Below, piece by piece: positions 20,108-29,135 of a stretch of DNA of 64,000 bases. This DNA is from Anaerosalibacter bizertensis (GTDB lineage Bacteria > Bacillota > Clostridia > Tissierellales > Sporanaerobacteraceae): the NCBI RefSeq assembly GCF_009696605.1, contig NZ_VULR01000002.1, positions 62,001-126,000 of the forward strand. Reading direction: 5' to 3'. The stretch's first letter is position 1. Every line of letters starts with the position of its first letter. The notes beneath the pieces were generated by a model. The model was given only the letters and a program-made list of their open reading frames with translations, was not told the DNA's origin and did no database searches. Both the position numbers and the translations under genes were made by a program.

Positions 20108-20146
20108 ACAATAAAATAGGATAGCGTTTGCCATCCTATTTTATAT
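20108..20146 (-). terminator. Intrinsic terminator of the Gate-domain membrane protein gene
   Basis: The AAAATAGGAT/ATCCTATTTT stem lies just past the stop of the minus-strand gene. Confidence 0.75.
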
Positions 20147-20151
20147 AAAGA

Positions 20152-21315
20152 TTAGCAGAATATTATATACATATAATTTGCTAAAATTCCTGCAATTAAG
20201 CCACCTATAAAATGTACAAGCATAGATTTACCAATAAGTTTGCGAGCACCAATAGCATCCATTTGTCCAACTTGTACGCTTAGAAAACCAGCCCAGCATA
20301 TTCCCATTGCAGAAAATACAGCAATATCATGAGCATTCATAAGACCTTTTTCTAATAAACCTTTTGCCATACCCATAGCTGCTCCTACTGCTCCCAAAGA
20401 TGTAATTGGAAGAGCTAGTGCTTCAGTGCTTTTGAAACCAAACATTGGATCAAGAATGAAAGAAATTTTTTCTCCTAATTTGGGAAGAAGCCCTATACCT
20501 TCTCCAGCAACACCTTCATATACAGGGACACCATTTACAACATCACTTGGACCAAAAGTTAAAATCATAACTATGGTGCAAACAATAACAACTCCTGGGA
20601 TAATGCTTAAACCAAGTTCAACTCCATTTTTTCCGCCTTCAAGCAAGGAATCTAGAACACGTTGACCAACACTACCTTCACGAACTTTTCTATATTCAAA
20701 TGCGTCTGAATCTGCTGGTTTAACATTTTTTTCATATTCTTTATATTCTTTTTTTGCAATATGAAGAATTGCCCTTATACTAAAAATACCTCCAAGTATA
20801 GCAGCTATATTTCCTATAATTATGGCTGGAATATATTCATCACCTAGTCCGAGGCAATAACTAGTAACTATTAATCCCATTCCAAAAGTATTGGCAAGAT
20901 TTATAAGAGCGACACTTTCAGCTTTTGTAAAGTACTTTATAAATTCCTTATCTCTAATAAGTGATAAAATAGCAGGGTTATCAGAGAGATAAGTTGTTAC
21001 AGCACCAAGCGATGCGGCACCAGGTAGACCAAATAAAGGTCTCATAATTGGAGATATAATTTTATTAATAAGAGCTATAACGCCAAACTCTGACATTAGC
21101 CCAGCTGCACCTCCAGCCAAAACTGCAACTGCCATTATATATAGGGTTGTGTTAAGAACTAAATCATGAGCTGTTTTCATCATAACACTAAACATAATGC
21201 CTACACCCATTTTATTTGCTAAATAAATGAGAATAGCAAGACTAATACCTATAAAAACAAAAGTTTCAGTTGAGATAGCTTTTTTTAGATTTTTTTTGTT
21301 TTTTACGTTTTCCAT
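20152..21315 (-). CDS. Nucleoside-recognition (Gate) domain membrane protein, YjiH-like
   Basis: The 387-residue protein has about eight to ten hydrophobic segments. Two Gate-type motifs are visible: around GGAAGLMSEFGVIALINKIISPIMRPLFGLP split across residues 68-98, and the later ALPITSLGAVGAAMG. Such proteins occur in nucleoside transporters and SpoVM-like (SpmA/B) proteins, and many have no known substrate. It is divergently transcribed from the trans-3-hydroxyproline operon across a 618-bp gap, so a role in uptake or export of an imino acid or peptide is possible but unproven. RBS GGAGGTG lies 10 bp before the start. Confidence 0.65.
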   Translation of the reverse strand: MENVKNKKNLKKAISTETFVFIGISLAILIYLANKMGVGIMFSVMMKTAHDLVLNTTLYIMAVAVLAGGAAGLMSEFGVIALINKIISPIMRPLFGLPGAASLGAVTTYLSDNPAILSLIRDKEFIKYFTKAESVALINLANTFGMGLIVTSYCLGLGDEYIPAIIIGNIAAILGGIFSIRAILHIAKKEYKEYEKNVKPADSDAFEYRKVREGSVGQRVLDSLLEGGKNGVELGLSIIPGVVIVCTIVMILTFGPSDVVNGVPVYEGVAGEGIGLLPKLGEKISFILDPMFGFKSTEALALPITSLGAVGAAMGMAKGLLEKGLMNAHDIAVFSAMGICWAGFLSVQVGQMDAIGARKLIGKSMLVHFIGGLIAGILANYMYIIFC

Positions 21316-21634
21316 TTCTCAAAAAACACCTCCAGAGAATACTTTTTAATTATTTTTATATTGCATAAATAGAATATAAGGTAAAAAAATATGTATTAGA
21401 TATTTATCAATCCTCCTTAATTTAAATATAAAATATTATAAGAGAACAGGTGTTAGTTAAATATCAAACAAATATAGATAAAAAAACATAAAAATATAGG
21501 AAAAGGTTTTTCTAATATTTAAAAAAACAATAAAGAATCTTTCAAAACTATTATATAATTTATAATCATGAAAATCAATTCATTTTAGAAAAAAATAAAA
21601 AACATTTATTTTCATAAAAAAACATTCTTTTATA

Positions 21635-21663
21635 TGGACAAAAAAATAAAATCTTAGTATAAT
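21635..21663 (+). promoter_or_regulatory. Promoter of the trans-3-hydroxyproline operon (predicted)
   Basis: TGGACA and TATAAT are separated by 17 bp. The same -35, -10 and spacing recur at 24094-24122, ahead of the regulator/hypE/hypD genes. Confidence 0.55.
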
Positions 21664-21783
21664 GAAATTAAACCAATGGGCAAAACAGTAAATTACACCT
21701 AATTAGTATAATAATAAAAATATAACTATTCTTCATATAAAGAAAAAACATTTCATATATATAATGTAACTGAGTTAAACACA

Positions 21784-21799
21784 TTTCATATATATGAAA
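21784..21799. promoter_or_regulatory. Candidate operator TTTCATATATATGAAA
   Basis: This is a perfect 16-bp palindrome with core TTCAT-N4-ATGAA. The same core with the same spacing recurs at 24002-24015. It may bind the local XRE-cupin regulator. Confidence 0.45.
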
Positions 21800-21933
21800 C
21801 AGAACTTTAATATTAAGAAAAGGTGAAATCATGACTACATATATAGAAGTTTAAATTAGATGGTTTATAAATGATAAAAAAATAACATTAAAAAATAAAA
21901 ATTAATATAAAAATTAAAAAAAGGGGTGTTAAG

Positions 21934-22902
21934 ATGTTATATCTAAACGAAAAAGATATAAATAAATGTATAACTTTAAATGAAATTATGGATGAAATAG
22001 AAAAAACTTTTATTTTATATGAAAAAAATAAGTTTTACATGCCTGACAGAATCCATGTAGATTACAAAAACAAGACTATATTATATATGCCTTGTTTTTT
22101 AGAAAATATTTTTGGAACAAAGTTTCTCACAGTTTTTCCAGAGAATAGGAAGAAAAGTAGACCAGTAATAGATGGTCTTATGTTGCTAAATGATTATGAT
22201 ACAGGTGAAACTATTTCCATACTAGATGGGAAAACGCTAACAGCCCTTAGAACAGGAGCTGTAGGAGGTACAGGTATACGTCATATAACACCTAAAGATG
22301 TAAAAACTGTAGGTCTTGTAGGAGCAGGAGTACAGGGATTTAATCAATTAAGATTCGCTTGTGAGGCAAGAGATATAGAAAAAATAATAGTATTTGATTT
22401 ATTTAAAGAAAAGCTTCCAGACTTTATTCAAAAAGTTAAGGAGCAAATTTCTGGAGTTGAAGTAGTATCTGTAGAGAATACAGAAGAGCTTTTAAAAGAA
22501 TCAGATATAGTAATAACAACAACTACTTCTAATGAGCCTGTATTTCCTAATAAAAAAGAGCTTTTTAAAGGCAAAAATTTTATAGGAATCGGTTCATATA
22601 AGCCTAATATGAGAGAATACCCGGATGCACTTATTTCTGTTTTAAACAAAGTATATATAGATACTGAATTTGCAAAAGAAGAAACAGGAGATCTTTCTAA
22701 TCCTTTAGAGAGAGGACTATTAAAAGATAATCAGATCGAAACTCTTGGAAATTATATTTTATATGAAAAAAATAAAGAAGAAATAATAAAAGGAACAACT
22801 TGGTTTAAATCTGTAGGTATGGCGTTATTTGATATAGTTGTAGCTCACCTTATATATAATAAGGCAAAAGAAAAAGGTATTGGTCAAGAAATTGAATTGT
22901 AA
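21934..22902 (+). CDS. OCD/mu-crystallin family protein, probable delta1-pyrroline-2-carboxylate reductase
   Basis: The 322-residue cytosolic protein belongs to the ornithine cyclodeaminase/mu-crystallin family. It has GTKFLTVFPEN near the substrate site, LTALRTGAVGG, and the Rossmann dinucleotide motif GLVGAGVQGFNQL (about 125-137). Family members include ornithine cyclodeaminase and NAD(P)H reductases of cyclic imines such as delta1-pyrroline-2-carboxylate. The downstream gene encodes a trans-3-hydroxyproline dehydratase, which makes exactly that imine. I therefore infer that this enzyme reduces it to L-proline. Ornithine cyclodeaminase remains possible. It starts at ATG 21934 after GGGGTG. 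Confidence 0.75.
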   Translation: MLYLNEKDINKCITLNEIMDEIEKTFILYEKNKFYMPDRIHVDYKNKTILYMPCFLENIFGTKFLTVFPENRKKSRPVIDGLMLLNDYDTGETISILDGKTLTALRTGAVGGTGIRHITPKDVKTVGLVGAGVQGFNQLRFACEARDIEKIIVFDLFKEKLPDFIQKVKEQISGVEVVSVENTEELLKESDIVITTTTSNEPVFPNKKELFKGKNFIGIGSYKPNMREYPDALISVLNKVYIDTEFAKEETGDLSNPLERGLLKDNQIETLGNYILYEKNKEEIIKGTTWFKSVGMALFDIVVAHLIYNKAKEKGIGQEIEL

Positions 22903-22951
22903 TAAATGTGTTCAAAATTCAATTTAAATATATAAGAAGGAGATGATATAT

Positions 22952-23971
22952 ATGATGCATTTTAAGCATTATATAAATTGCATTGATGCTCATACTTGTG
23001 GAGAACCTCTTAGAATTATAACATCAGGTCTTCCACCAATTGAAGGAGATACTATTCTTGAAAAAAGGGAATTTGTACTTAAACATTATGATTATCTAAG
23101 AAAAATGATGATGTTGGAGCCAAGAGGACATAGTGGCATGTATGGTTGTATTATAGTTCCTCCTGTAACGGAAGATGGAGATTTTGGAGTGCTTTTCACA
23201 CATAATGAAGGCTTAAGTTCCATGTGTGGACATGGCATAATTGCAGTGACTAAAGTAGCTATTGAGACAGGAATGATTCCTGCAGAAAATGGTGTTAAAG
23301 TTGTAAAGATTGATTCTCCTGCTGGAAGAATAACTGCCTATGCAGATCTAAAAGATGGTAAAGTAGAACAAGTAAGGTTTCAAAATGTTCCATGTTTTGT
23401 GTATGAGAAAAATGTAAAAGTATATGTAGATGGTATAGGAGAAGTAACTGGAGAAGTAGTGTATTGTGGGGCTTTTTATGTATATCTTGATGTAAACCAA
23501 GTAGGTTTAAAGGTAAATCCTAAAAATGCAGAAGAACTTGTTAGAATAGGTATGGAAATAAAGAATAAAGTAACGGCAAAAATGGAATTTAAACATCCTA
23601 CTTCAGGAGTAAACTGGTTATATGGAACTATATTTTATGAGCCATTGATAAGAAACGGTAAGAAACTTTATACAAAGAATATATGTATATTTGCAGAAGG
23701 ACAAATAGATAGATCACCTACAGGAACAGGAACAGGTGGTAGAGTAGCGTTACACTACAGTAAAGGTGAAATGAATAAGGAAGACATACTTATAAATAAC
23801 AGTGTTATAGATACTACTATGAAAGCAAAAATTATTGAAGATACAAAAGTTGGAGAATATGATGCTGTAATAACAGAAGTTTCTGGAACAGCATATATAT
23901 CAGGATTTAATCAATTAGTATTAGATCCAGAGGATCCTCTACCAGAAGGATTTAGAATTTCAGGAAGTTAA
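22952..23971 (+). CDS. Trans-3-hydroxy-L-proline dehydratase (proline racemase superfamily)
   Basis: The protein has 339 residues from the ATG at 22952, nine bases after AAGGAG. An ATG at 22943 lies against that site and is less likely. It has the proline-racemase fold with the first catalytic Cys in SSMCGHG (Cys92). At the second catalytic position SPTGTGT replaces the SPCGTGT of racemases and 4-hydroxyproline epimerases, so the residue is Thr257. The Cys/Thr pair is the known hallmark of trans-3-hydroxy-L-proline dehydratases, which eliminate water to give delta1-pyrroline-2-carboxylate. The upstream OCD-family reductase (49-bp gap) completes conversion to L-proline. Automatic annotation as proline racemase would probably be wrong. 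Confidence 0.85.
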   Translation: MMHFKHYINCIDAHTCGEPLRIITSGLPPIEGDTILEKREFVLKHYDYLRKMMMLEPRGHSGMYGCIIVPPVTEDGDFGVLFTHNEGLSSMCGHGIIAVTKVAIETGMIPAENGVKVVKIDSPAGRITAYADLKDGKVEQVRFQNVPCFVYEKNVKVYVDGIGEVTGEVVYCGAFYVYLDVNQVGLKVNPKNAEELVRIGMEIKNKVTAKMEFKHPTSGVNWLYGTIFYEPLIRNGKKLYTKNICIFAEGQIDRSPTGTGTGGRVALHYSKGEMNKEDILINNSVIDTTMKAKIIEDTKVGEYDAVITEVSGTAYISGFNQLVLDPEDPLPEGFRISGS

Positions 23972-24270
23972 AATATAAGATAAAAAACAAATGCCGTATA
24001 TTTCATATAAATGAACTATAGACATATAATATGAGGATTTACAAAATAATTTTTCATAAGCATAAAAAAAGTTTAGCAATACTTAAAAAATACTGGACAT
24101 TTTTTAAATTATGAAGTATAATTAAGTTAAAAACATATCAAAGTAATACCGTTTTGCTTAGATATAGTTTTTTATACCACAAATCCTAAAAAGTATAATT
24201 AAATCGTATATAATAATGATAAAAGTATTTTAATAGATAAAAATTTAAAAGGAAGGGAAAGGAAAACGGT
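23972..24270 (+). other. Regulatory intergenic region upstream of the XRE-cupin gene
   Basis: No gene is seen. It contains a candidate operator TTCAT-N4-ATGAA (24002-24015), a promoter (TGGACA 24094-24099, TATAAT 24117-24122), a second TATAAT (24194-24199) and a 10-bp inverted repeat. One arm of that repeat (24146-24155) can pair with the start-codon region (24263-24272). Confidence 0.5.
24094..24122 (+). promoter_or_regulatory. Promoter of the regulator-hypE-hypD operon (predicted)
   Basis: TGGACA-17-TATAAT is the same core and spacing as the promoter at 21635-21663. Confidence 0.55.
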
Positions 24271-24828
24271 ATGAATAATATAGGAAAAAAAATAAAGGAT
24301 CTGAGAACAGGAAACAATATGACTTTAAAAGAATTAAGTGAGAAGACAGATTTGTCCATTGGTTTTTTATCTCAGCTTGAGAGAGGATTAACAACTATAG
24401 CAATAGATTCTTTAGAGAAAATAGCACAAGAACTTGGTGTAGATTTAACATATTTTTTAGCACCACCTAGAGAACAGAAAAAAACAGTATTGCGTAGTTA
24501 CGAACAAGAAGTATATCAAGTGGTAAATAACCATATAATTTACAATCTTATAAATGATGTTAATGAAAGAGAATTACTTCCAAGGCTTATACACATTCTT
24601 CCTATGGAAAAGATTGAAAGCATAAAAACGTATAAGCATAAGGGAGAAGAGTTTGTCTATGTTCTTGAAGGAATATTAACTTTAGTAGTAGATGATGAAG
24701 AATATAGTTTATATCCAGGTGATAGTGCTCATTATAGTTCCATGCATGTTCATAACTGGGCTAACTATACAAATAAGGTTGTGAAATTTATAGCAGTGAA
24801 TATTCCTAATACTCTTAAAGAGGAATAA
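24271..24828 (+). CDS. XRE-family regulator with C-terminal cupin domain
   Basis: The 185-residue protein has a helix-turn-helix in residues about 6-62 (TLKELSEKTDLSIGFLSQLERG) and a small cupin in about 105-175 (HKGEEFVYVLEG, LYPGDSAHY, HVHNWAN). Regulators of this build usually control a neighbouring amino-acid or polyamine pathway, with the cupin sensing a small molecule. It is the first gene of the hypE-hypD operon (15 bp to hypE), so it probably senses hydroxyproline or a product and controls both arms. The start codon is followed by a sequence complementary to 24146-24155. Confidence 0.85.
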   Translation: MNNIGKKIKDLRTGNNMTLKELSEKTDLSIGFLSQLERGLTTIAIDSLEKIAQELGVDLTYFLAPPREQKKTVLRSYEQEVYQVVNNHIIYNLINDVNERELLPRLIHILPMEKIESIKTYKHKGEEFVYVLEGILTLVVDDEEYSLYPGDSAHYSSMHVHNWANYTNKVVKFIAVNIPNTLKEE

Positions 24829-24843
24829 AAAGAGGTGTTATAT

Positions 24844-25746
24844 ATGGAAGGAACAATTGTAAATATACAAAAGTATTCTATACATGATGGCCCTGGAATA
24901 AGAACTACAGTATTTTTAAAAGGTTGTCCTTTAAGTTGCTGGTGGTGTCACAATCCTGAAAGTCAAAGTACTAAAAATGAAATAATGTTTTTTGAACAGA
25001 AATGTACTGGATGTGGAATATGTGTAAAAAGATGTCCAGAGGAAGCTATTACTATGAGGGAAATGAAGCCTACAATAGATAAGACTAAATGTATTTTATG
25101 TGGAAATTGTACAGATTTTTGCTATAACGAAGCAAGAGAATATGTAGGTCAAAAGATAGGAGCTATAGAATTATTTAAAGAAATTCAAAAAGATGAGATT
25201 TTTTATGAGGAATCAGGAGGAGGAGTTACATTTTCAGGAGGAGAACCTCTTTTGCAAGTCGATTTTTTAAGTGAGGTTTTAGATATATGCAATAAGAAGA
25301 ATATCCATACAACATTAGATACTTCTGGATATACAAAGTGGGAAAATATAGAGAAAATAGTTAATAAAGTTGACTTGTTTTTATATGACTTAAAGCTTAT
25401 AGATGATGAAAAGCATAAAAAGTATATAGGAGTTTCCAATAAGTTAATTTTGGAAAATCTTAAAAAGTTATCATCATTAGGGAAAAGAATATTTGTAAGA
25501 ATGCCTATAATAGCTGGGATCAATGATGATAATGACCATATTGATGAGAGTATAAAGTTTATAAAAACTTTAAATAACATAGAGCAGGTTAATCTAATTC
25601 CTTATCATAGTATGGGAATGGATAAATATAAAAGATTAAATATGGATTATAAGCTTTCAGGTATGGAGAAACCTGCTGATGAAAAAATGGAAGAATTAAA
25701 AGAAAAATTTGAGAAGGAAGGAATAAAAGTAAAGATAGGGGGCTAA
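24844..25746 (+). CDS. hypE: Glycyl radical enzyme activase for 4-hydroxyproline dehydratase
   Basis: The protein has 300 residues from the ATG at 24844 (AGAGGTG precedes it). The radical SAM cluster motif is CX3CX2C (Cys28, Cys32, Cys35 in GCPLSCWWCHNPES). A ferredoxin-type insert follows with two CX2CX2CX3C sets (CTGCGICVKRC and CILCGNCTDFC), typical of GRE activases other than that of PFL. The SAM-binding GGGVTFSGGEP is present. It would install the glycyl radical on the HypD partner encoded four bases downstream. Cytosolic, oxygen-sensitive. Confidence 0.92.
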   Translation: MEGTIVNIQKYSIHDGPGIRTTVFLKGCPLSCWWCHNPESQSTKNEIMFFEQKCTGCGICVKRCPEEAITMREMKPTIDKTKCILCGNCTDFCYNEAREYVGQKIGAIELFKEIQKDEIFYEESGGGVTFSGGEPLLQVDFLSEVLDICNKKNIHTTLDTSGYTKWENIEKIVNKVDLFLYDLKLIDDEKHKKYIGVSNKLILENLKKLSSLGKRIFVRMPIIAGINDDNDHIDESIKFIKTLNNIEQVNLIPYHSMGMDKYKRLNMDYKLSGMEKPADEKMEELKEKFEKEGIKVKIGG

Positions 25747-25750
25747 AAAA

Positions 25751-28111
25751 ATGATGACAGAAAGGGTTAAAAAATTAAGAGAACAAAGTCTTAATGCAGT
25801 TCCTTATATTTCAATGGAAAGGGCAGAAGCAGTTGATAGGGTTTATAAAAAGTATGAAGGTGCAGTTTCAACACCAGTACTAAGAGCTCTTGTACTTAAA
25901 GAGATAATGTCAACTAAAAAACTTTGTATCAATGATGGAGAACTTATAGTTGGAGAAAGAGGAGAAGCACCTGCAGCAACTCCAACATACCCTGAACTAT
26001 GCTGCCATACAATAGAAGATTTTGAAATAATGGATAAACGTGAAAAAATATCTTTTAAAGTCAATGAAGAAGCTAAAAAGATTCAAAAAGAGGAAATAAT
26101 TCCTTACTGGGAAAAAAGATCTATGAGATATCATATACTTGAAAATATGACTGATGAATGGAAAGAATGTTATGCAGCAGGAATATTTACTGAATTTATG
26201 GAACAAAGAGGTCCTGGTCATACAGTAGCAGATGGAAAGATATATAAGAAAGGATTCTTAGATTTTAAAAAAGATATAGAAAAAGCTATAGAAGAACTTG
26301 ACTTTTTAAATGACCATGAAGCTCTTGATAAGAAGAATCAATTAGAAGCTATGAGTATAGCATGTGATGCTATAATGATATTAGGAAAACGCTATGCAGA
26401 ATATGCTAAAGAACTTGCAGAAAAAGAGGAAAATCCTGAAAGAAAGAAAGAGCTTCTTGAGATATCAGAAGTTTGTAGCTGGGTACCTGCGCATGCTCCA
26501 AGAACTTTTAGAGAAGCACTTCAAATGTACTGGTTTGTTCATCTTTGTGTAATTACAGAGCTGAATCCATGGGATTCATTTAACCCAGGTAGACTTGATC
26601 AACATTTATATCCATATTACAAAAAAGAAACAGAAGCAGGAACATTAACAGAAGAAAAAGCTAAAGAATATCTTCAATGCTTCTGGGTTAAATTTAATAA
26701 CCAACCAGCACCTCCAAAGGTAGGGGTTACACTTAAAGAAAGCGGAACATATACGGATTTTGCTAATATAAATAGTGGTGGTTTGAAGTCAGATGGTTCT
26801 GATGGAGTAAACGATGTAAGCTATCTTGTACTTGATGTTATAGATGAAATGAAATTGTTACAACCAAGTTCAAATGTGCAAATAAGTAAAAAAACACCTC
26901 AAAAATTCTTAAAAAGAGCACTTAAAATTGTAAGAAAAGGCTGGGGCCAACCTTCATTATTTAATACAGATGCAGTAATTCAAGAAATGCTTAGAGCAGG
27001 AAAAACTGTTGAAGATGCAAGGGATGGAGGAACTAGTGGTTGCGTTGAAACCGGAGCTTTTGGTAAGGAAGCTTATATACTAACAGGATATTTCAACCTT
27101 CCAAAAATTCTTGAAATCACACTAAATAATGGTATAGATCCTGAAACGGGTAAAAAATTAGGAATAGAAACAGGAGATCCAACTGAGTTTAAAACCTATG
27201 AAGAATTATTTGAAGCGTATAAGAAACAATTAAAACATTTTATAGATATAAAAGTTAGGGGAAATAGGGTTATAGAAAGACTATATGCTACAAAGATGCC
27301 TGTACCTTTCCTATCTGTAATAATAGATGATTGTATATCAAAAGGTAAAGATTATAATGCTGGAGGAGCAAGATATAACACTAGTTATATTCAAGGGGTT
27401 GGAATAGGAAATATTACAGATGCTTTAACAGCTATAAAATACAATGTATTTGACAATAAGAAAATAACAATGGAAGAATTGTTAAATGCAGTTAAAGACA
27501 ATTTTGAAGGTCATGAAGATATACTCCATCTTGTTAAAAACAAAACTCCTAAATATGGAAATGATGACGATTATGCAGATGAAATAATGACCGAAGTATT
27601 CCATGCATATTACAATGAAGTTACAGGACGCCCTAATGGTAAAGGTGGAGTCCATAGAATAAATATGCTTCCAACTACATGCCATGTTTACTTTGGTTCT
27701 GTAATTGGAGCTACTCCAGATGGCAGATTGGCTAATACACCACTAGCAGATGGTATCTCTCCATCAAAAGGAGCGGATAAAAATGGACCAACAGGAGTAA
27801 TAAAATCAGCTTCTAAGATGGATCATATAATAACAGGCGGAACCTTATTAAATCAAAAGTTTACACCTTCTGTCGTTCAAGGGGAAGAAGGATTGGACAA
27901 TTTAGCACATCTTGTTCGTTCATATTTTAAGATGGATGGACATCATATACAATTTAATGTAATAAGTAAAGAAACCCTTATTGAAGCCCAAAACAAACCA
28001 GAAGAATATAAAAATTTAATAGTTAGGGTTGCTGGATATAGTGATTATTTTGGAAATCTTGATAAGGCTCTTCAAGATGAAATAATAGAGAGAACGGAAC
28101 AAAGCTTCTAG
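25751..28111 (+). CDS. hypD: Trans-4-hydroxy-L-proline dehydratase (glycyl radical enzyme)
   Basis: The 786-residue glycyl radical enzyme has the active-site CxE Cys431/Glu433 (GTSGCVETG) and radical Gly762 in RVAGYSDYF. From memory, the C. difficile HypD active site uses Cys434, Glu436, Gly765, Asp278, His160, Phe152, Asp339, Phe340 and Tyr450. All appear here at a constant offset of three (Asp275, His157, Phe149, Asp336, Phe337, Tyr447). That separates it from glycerol or choline-lyase relatives. It dehydrates trans-4-hydroxy-L-proline to delta1-pyrroline-5-carboxylate, which ProC encoded downstream reduces to proline. Collagen-derived hydroxyproline is the likely source. Confidence 0.93.
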   Translation: MMTERVKKLREQSLNAVPYISMERAEAVDRVYKKYEGAVSTPVLRALVLKEIMSTKKLCINDGELIVGERGEAPAATPTYPELCCHTIEDFEIMDKREKISFKVNEEAKKIQKEEIIPYWEKRSMRYHILENMTDEWKECYAAGIFTEFMEQRGPGHTVADGKIYKKGFLDFKKDIEKAIEELDFLNDHEALDKKNQLEAMSIACDAIMILGKRYAEYAKELAEKEENPERKKELLEISEVCSWVPAHAPRTFREALQMYWFVHLCVITELNPWDSFNPGRLDQHLYPYYKKETEAGTLTEEKAKEYLQCFWVKFNNQPAPPKVGVTLKESGTYTDFANINSGGLKSDGSDGVNDVSYLVLDVIDEMKLLQPSSNVQISKKTPQKFLKRALKIVRKGWGQPSLFNTDAVIQEMLRAGKTVEDARDGGTSGCVETGAFGKEAYILTGYFNLPKILEITLNNGIDPETGKKLGIETGDPTEFKTYEELFEAYKKQLKHFIDIKVRGNRVIERLYATKMPVPFLSVIIDDCISKGKDYNAGGARYNTSYIQGVGIGNITDALTAIKYNVFDNKKITMEELLNAVKDNFEGHEDILHLVKNKTPKYGNDDDYADEIMTEVFHAYYNEVTGRPNGKGGVHRINMLPTTCHVYFGSVIGATPDGRLANTPLADGISPSKGADKNGPTGVIKSASKMDHIITGGTLLNQKFTPSVVQGEEGLDNLAHLVRSYFKMDGHHIQFNVISKETLIEAQNKPEEYKNLIVRVAGYSDYFGNLDKALQDEIIERTEQSF

Positions 28112-28120
28112 TAGATACTT

Positions 28121-28162
28121 ATAGAGAAGAATAAAATAATAATTTTATTCTTCTCTATTTCA
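28121..28162 (+). terminator. Probable terminator hairpin after hypD
   Basis: A perfect 17-bp AT-rich stem (28121-28137 with 28142-28158) lies directly after hypD. The T tail is short, so termination may be partial and proC partly cotranscribed. Confidence 0.6.
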
Positions 28163-28196
28163 TAAAAATATAAAATAATTTACAGGAGGAATATAT

Positions 28197-29003
28197 ATGA
28201 ATAAAATGCTAGGATTTATAGGAAATGGAAATATGGGTAGAGCAATGATGGGCGGTATAATAAAAGCTGGACTTTTCAAACCAGAAAATATTATAGTTTC
28301 AGATATTAATGAAAAGAGCCTTAAAGAAGTAAAAGAAGAACATGGTGTAAAAACTACAGTAGATAATAAAGATGTTGCCAAGGAAGCAGATATTATTATA
28401 CTTTCAGTAAAACCAAATCTTTATCCTCTTATAATATCGGGAATAAAAGATAGTGTGAAAGAAGATGTAATAATAATAACTATTGCAGCTGGAAAATGTA
28501 TAGAAGATACAGAAAAACAATTTGGTAGAGATATAAAAGTGGTTAGAGTTATGCCTAATACTCCAGCTCTTGTTGGGGAAGGTATGTCTGCTCTATGTCC
28601 AAGCAAATCAGTTACAGAAGAAGAGTTAAAGTTAATAGTAGATATGTTTGAAAGTTTTGGGGAAGCTGAAATTGTAGATGAATATCTTATGGATGCAGTA
28701 ACTTCTGTAAGCGGTTCTTCACCTGCATATGTTTACATATTTATTGAAGCTATGGCTGACGCAGCAGTATTAGATGGATTGCCAAGAGATAAGGCTTATA
28801 AAATGGCAGCACAAGCAGTATTAGGTTCAGCTAAAATGGTATTAGAAACAGGAATGCATCCTGGAGCCTTAAAAGATATGGTATCTTCTCCAGGAGGAAC
28901 AACTATTGAAGCAGTTGCAACCCTTGAAGAAAAAGGATTTAGAGATGCTGTTATTTCAGCTATGAAAGCTTGCACTAAAAAGTCAAAAGAAATGTCAAAA
29001 TAA
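28197..29003 (+). CDS. proC: Pyrroline-5-carboxylate reductase
   Basis: The 268-residue protein starts at ATG behind CAGGAGGA. It has the N-terminal NAD(P) motif GFIGNGNMGRAM, the VRVMPNTPALVGEG stretch and the C-terminal P5CR signature (HPGALKDMVSSPGGTTIEA). It reduces delta1-pyrroline-5-carboxylate to L-proline. Genes of this kind commonly accompany hypD, so here it probably serves 4-hydroxyproline breakdown as well as proline synthesis. Proline could then serve as an electron acceptor if proline reductase exists elsewhere. Confidence 0.95.
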   Translation: MNKMLGFIGNGNMGRAMMGGIIKAGLFKPENIIVSDINEKSLKEVKEEHGVKTTVDNKDVAKEADIIILSVKPNLYPLIISGIKDSVKEDVIIITIAAGKCIEDTEKQFGRDIKVVRVMPNTPALVGEGMSALCPSKSVTEEELKLIVDMFESFGEAEIVDEYLMDAVTSVSGSSPAYVYIFIEAMADAAVLDGLPRDKAYKMAAQAVLGSAKMVLETGMHPGALKDMVSSPGGTTIEAVATLEEKGFRDAVISAMKACTKKSKEMSK

Positions 29004-29135
29004 ATGAAGACACAAAACAATATAGGTATAGGGCTAGCTTGCCATATACCTATACTTATATACCTATACGTTATAATTTTAACATAAATCTAATATTATA
29101 TTATGTACATATAAAACAAAAAAAGGGGGATAAAA

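Larger units (their letters stand above)
21316..21933. other. AT-rich divergent intergenic region with a promoter and palindromes
   Basis: No gene is visible in these 618 bp. It holds a good plus-strand promoter (TGGACA 21635-21640, 17-bp spacer, TATAAT 21658-21663), a perfect 16-bp palindrome at 21784-21799 and a related imperfect copy at 21749-21768. The long untranslated leader (about 260 nt) to the reductase gene is otherwise featureless. Confidence 0.6.

Noticed and set aside
29010-29065. Possible riboswitch or terminator made of repeated ATACCTATAC units before the symporter gene
   Set aside because: A TATAGGTAT/ATACCTATA hairpin can form but it has no T run and no aptamer-like conserved core. 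It is more likely simple repeats near a promoter.
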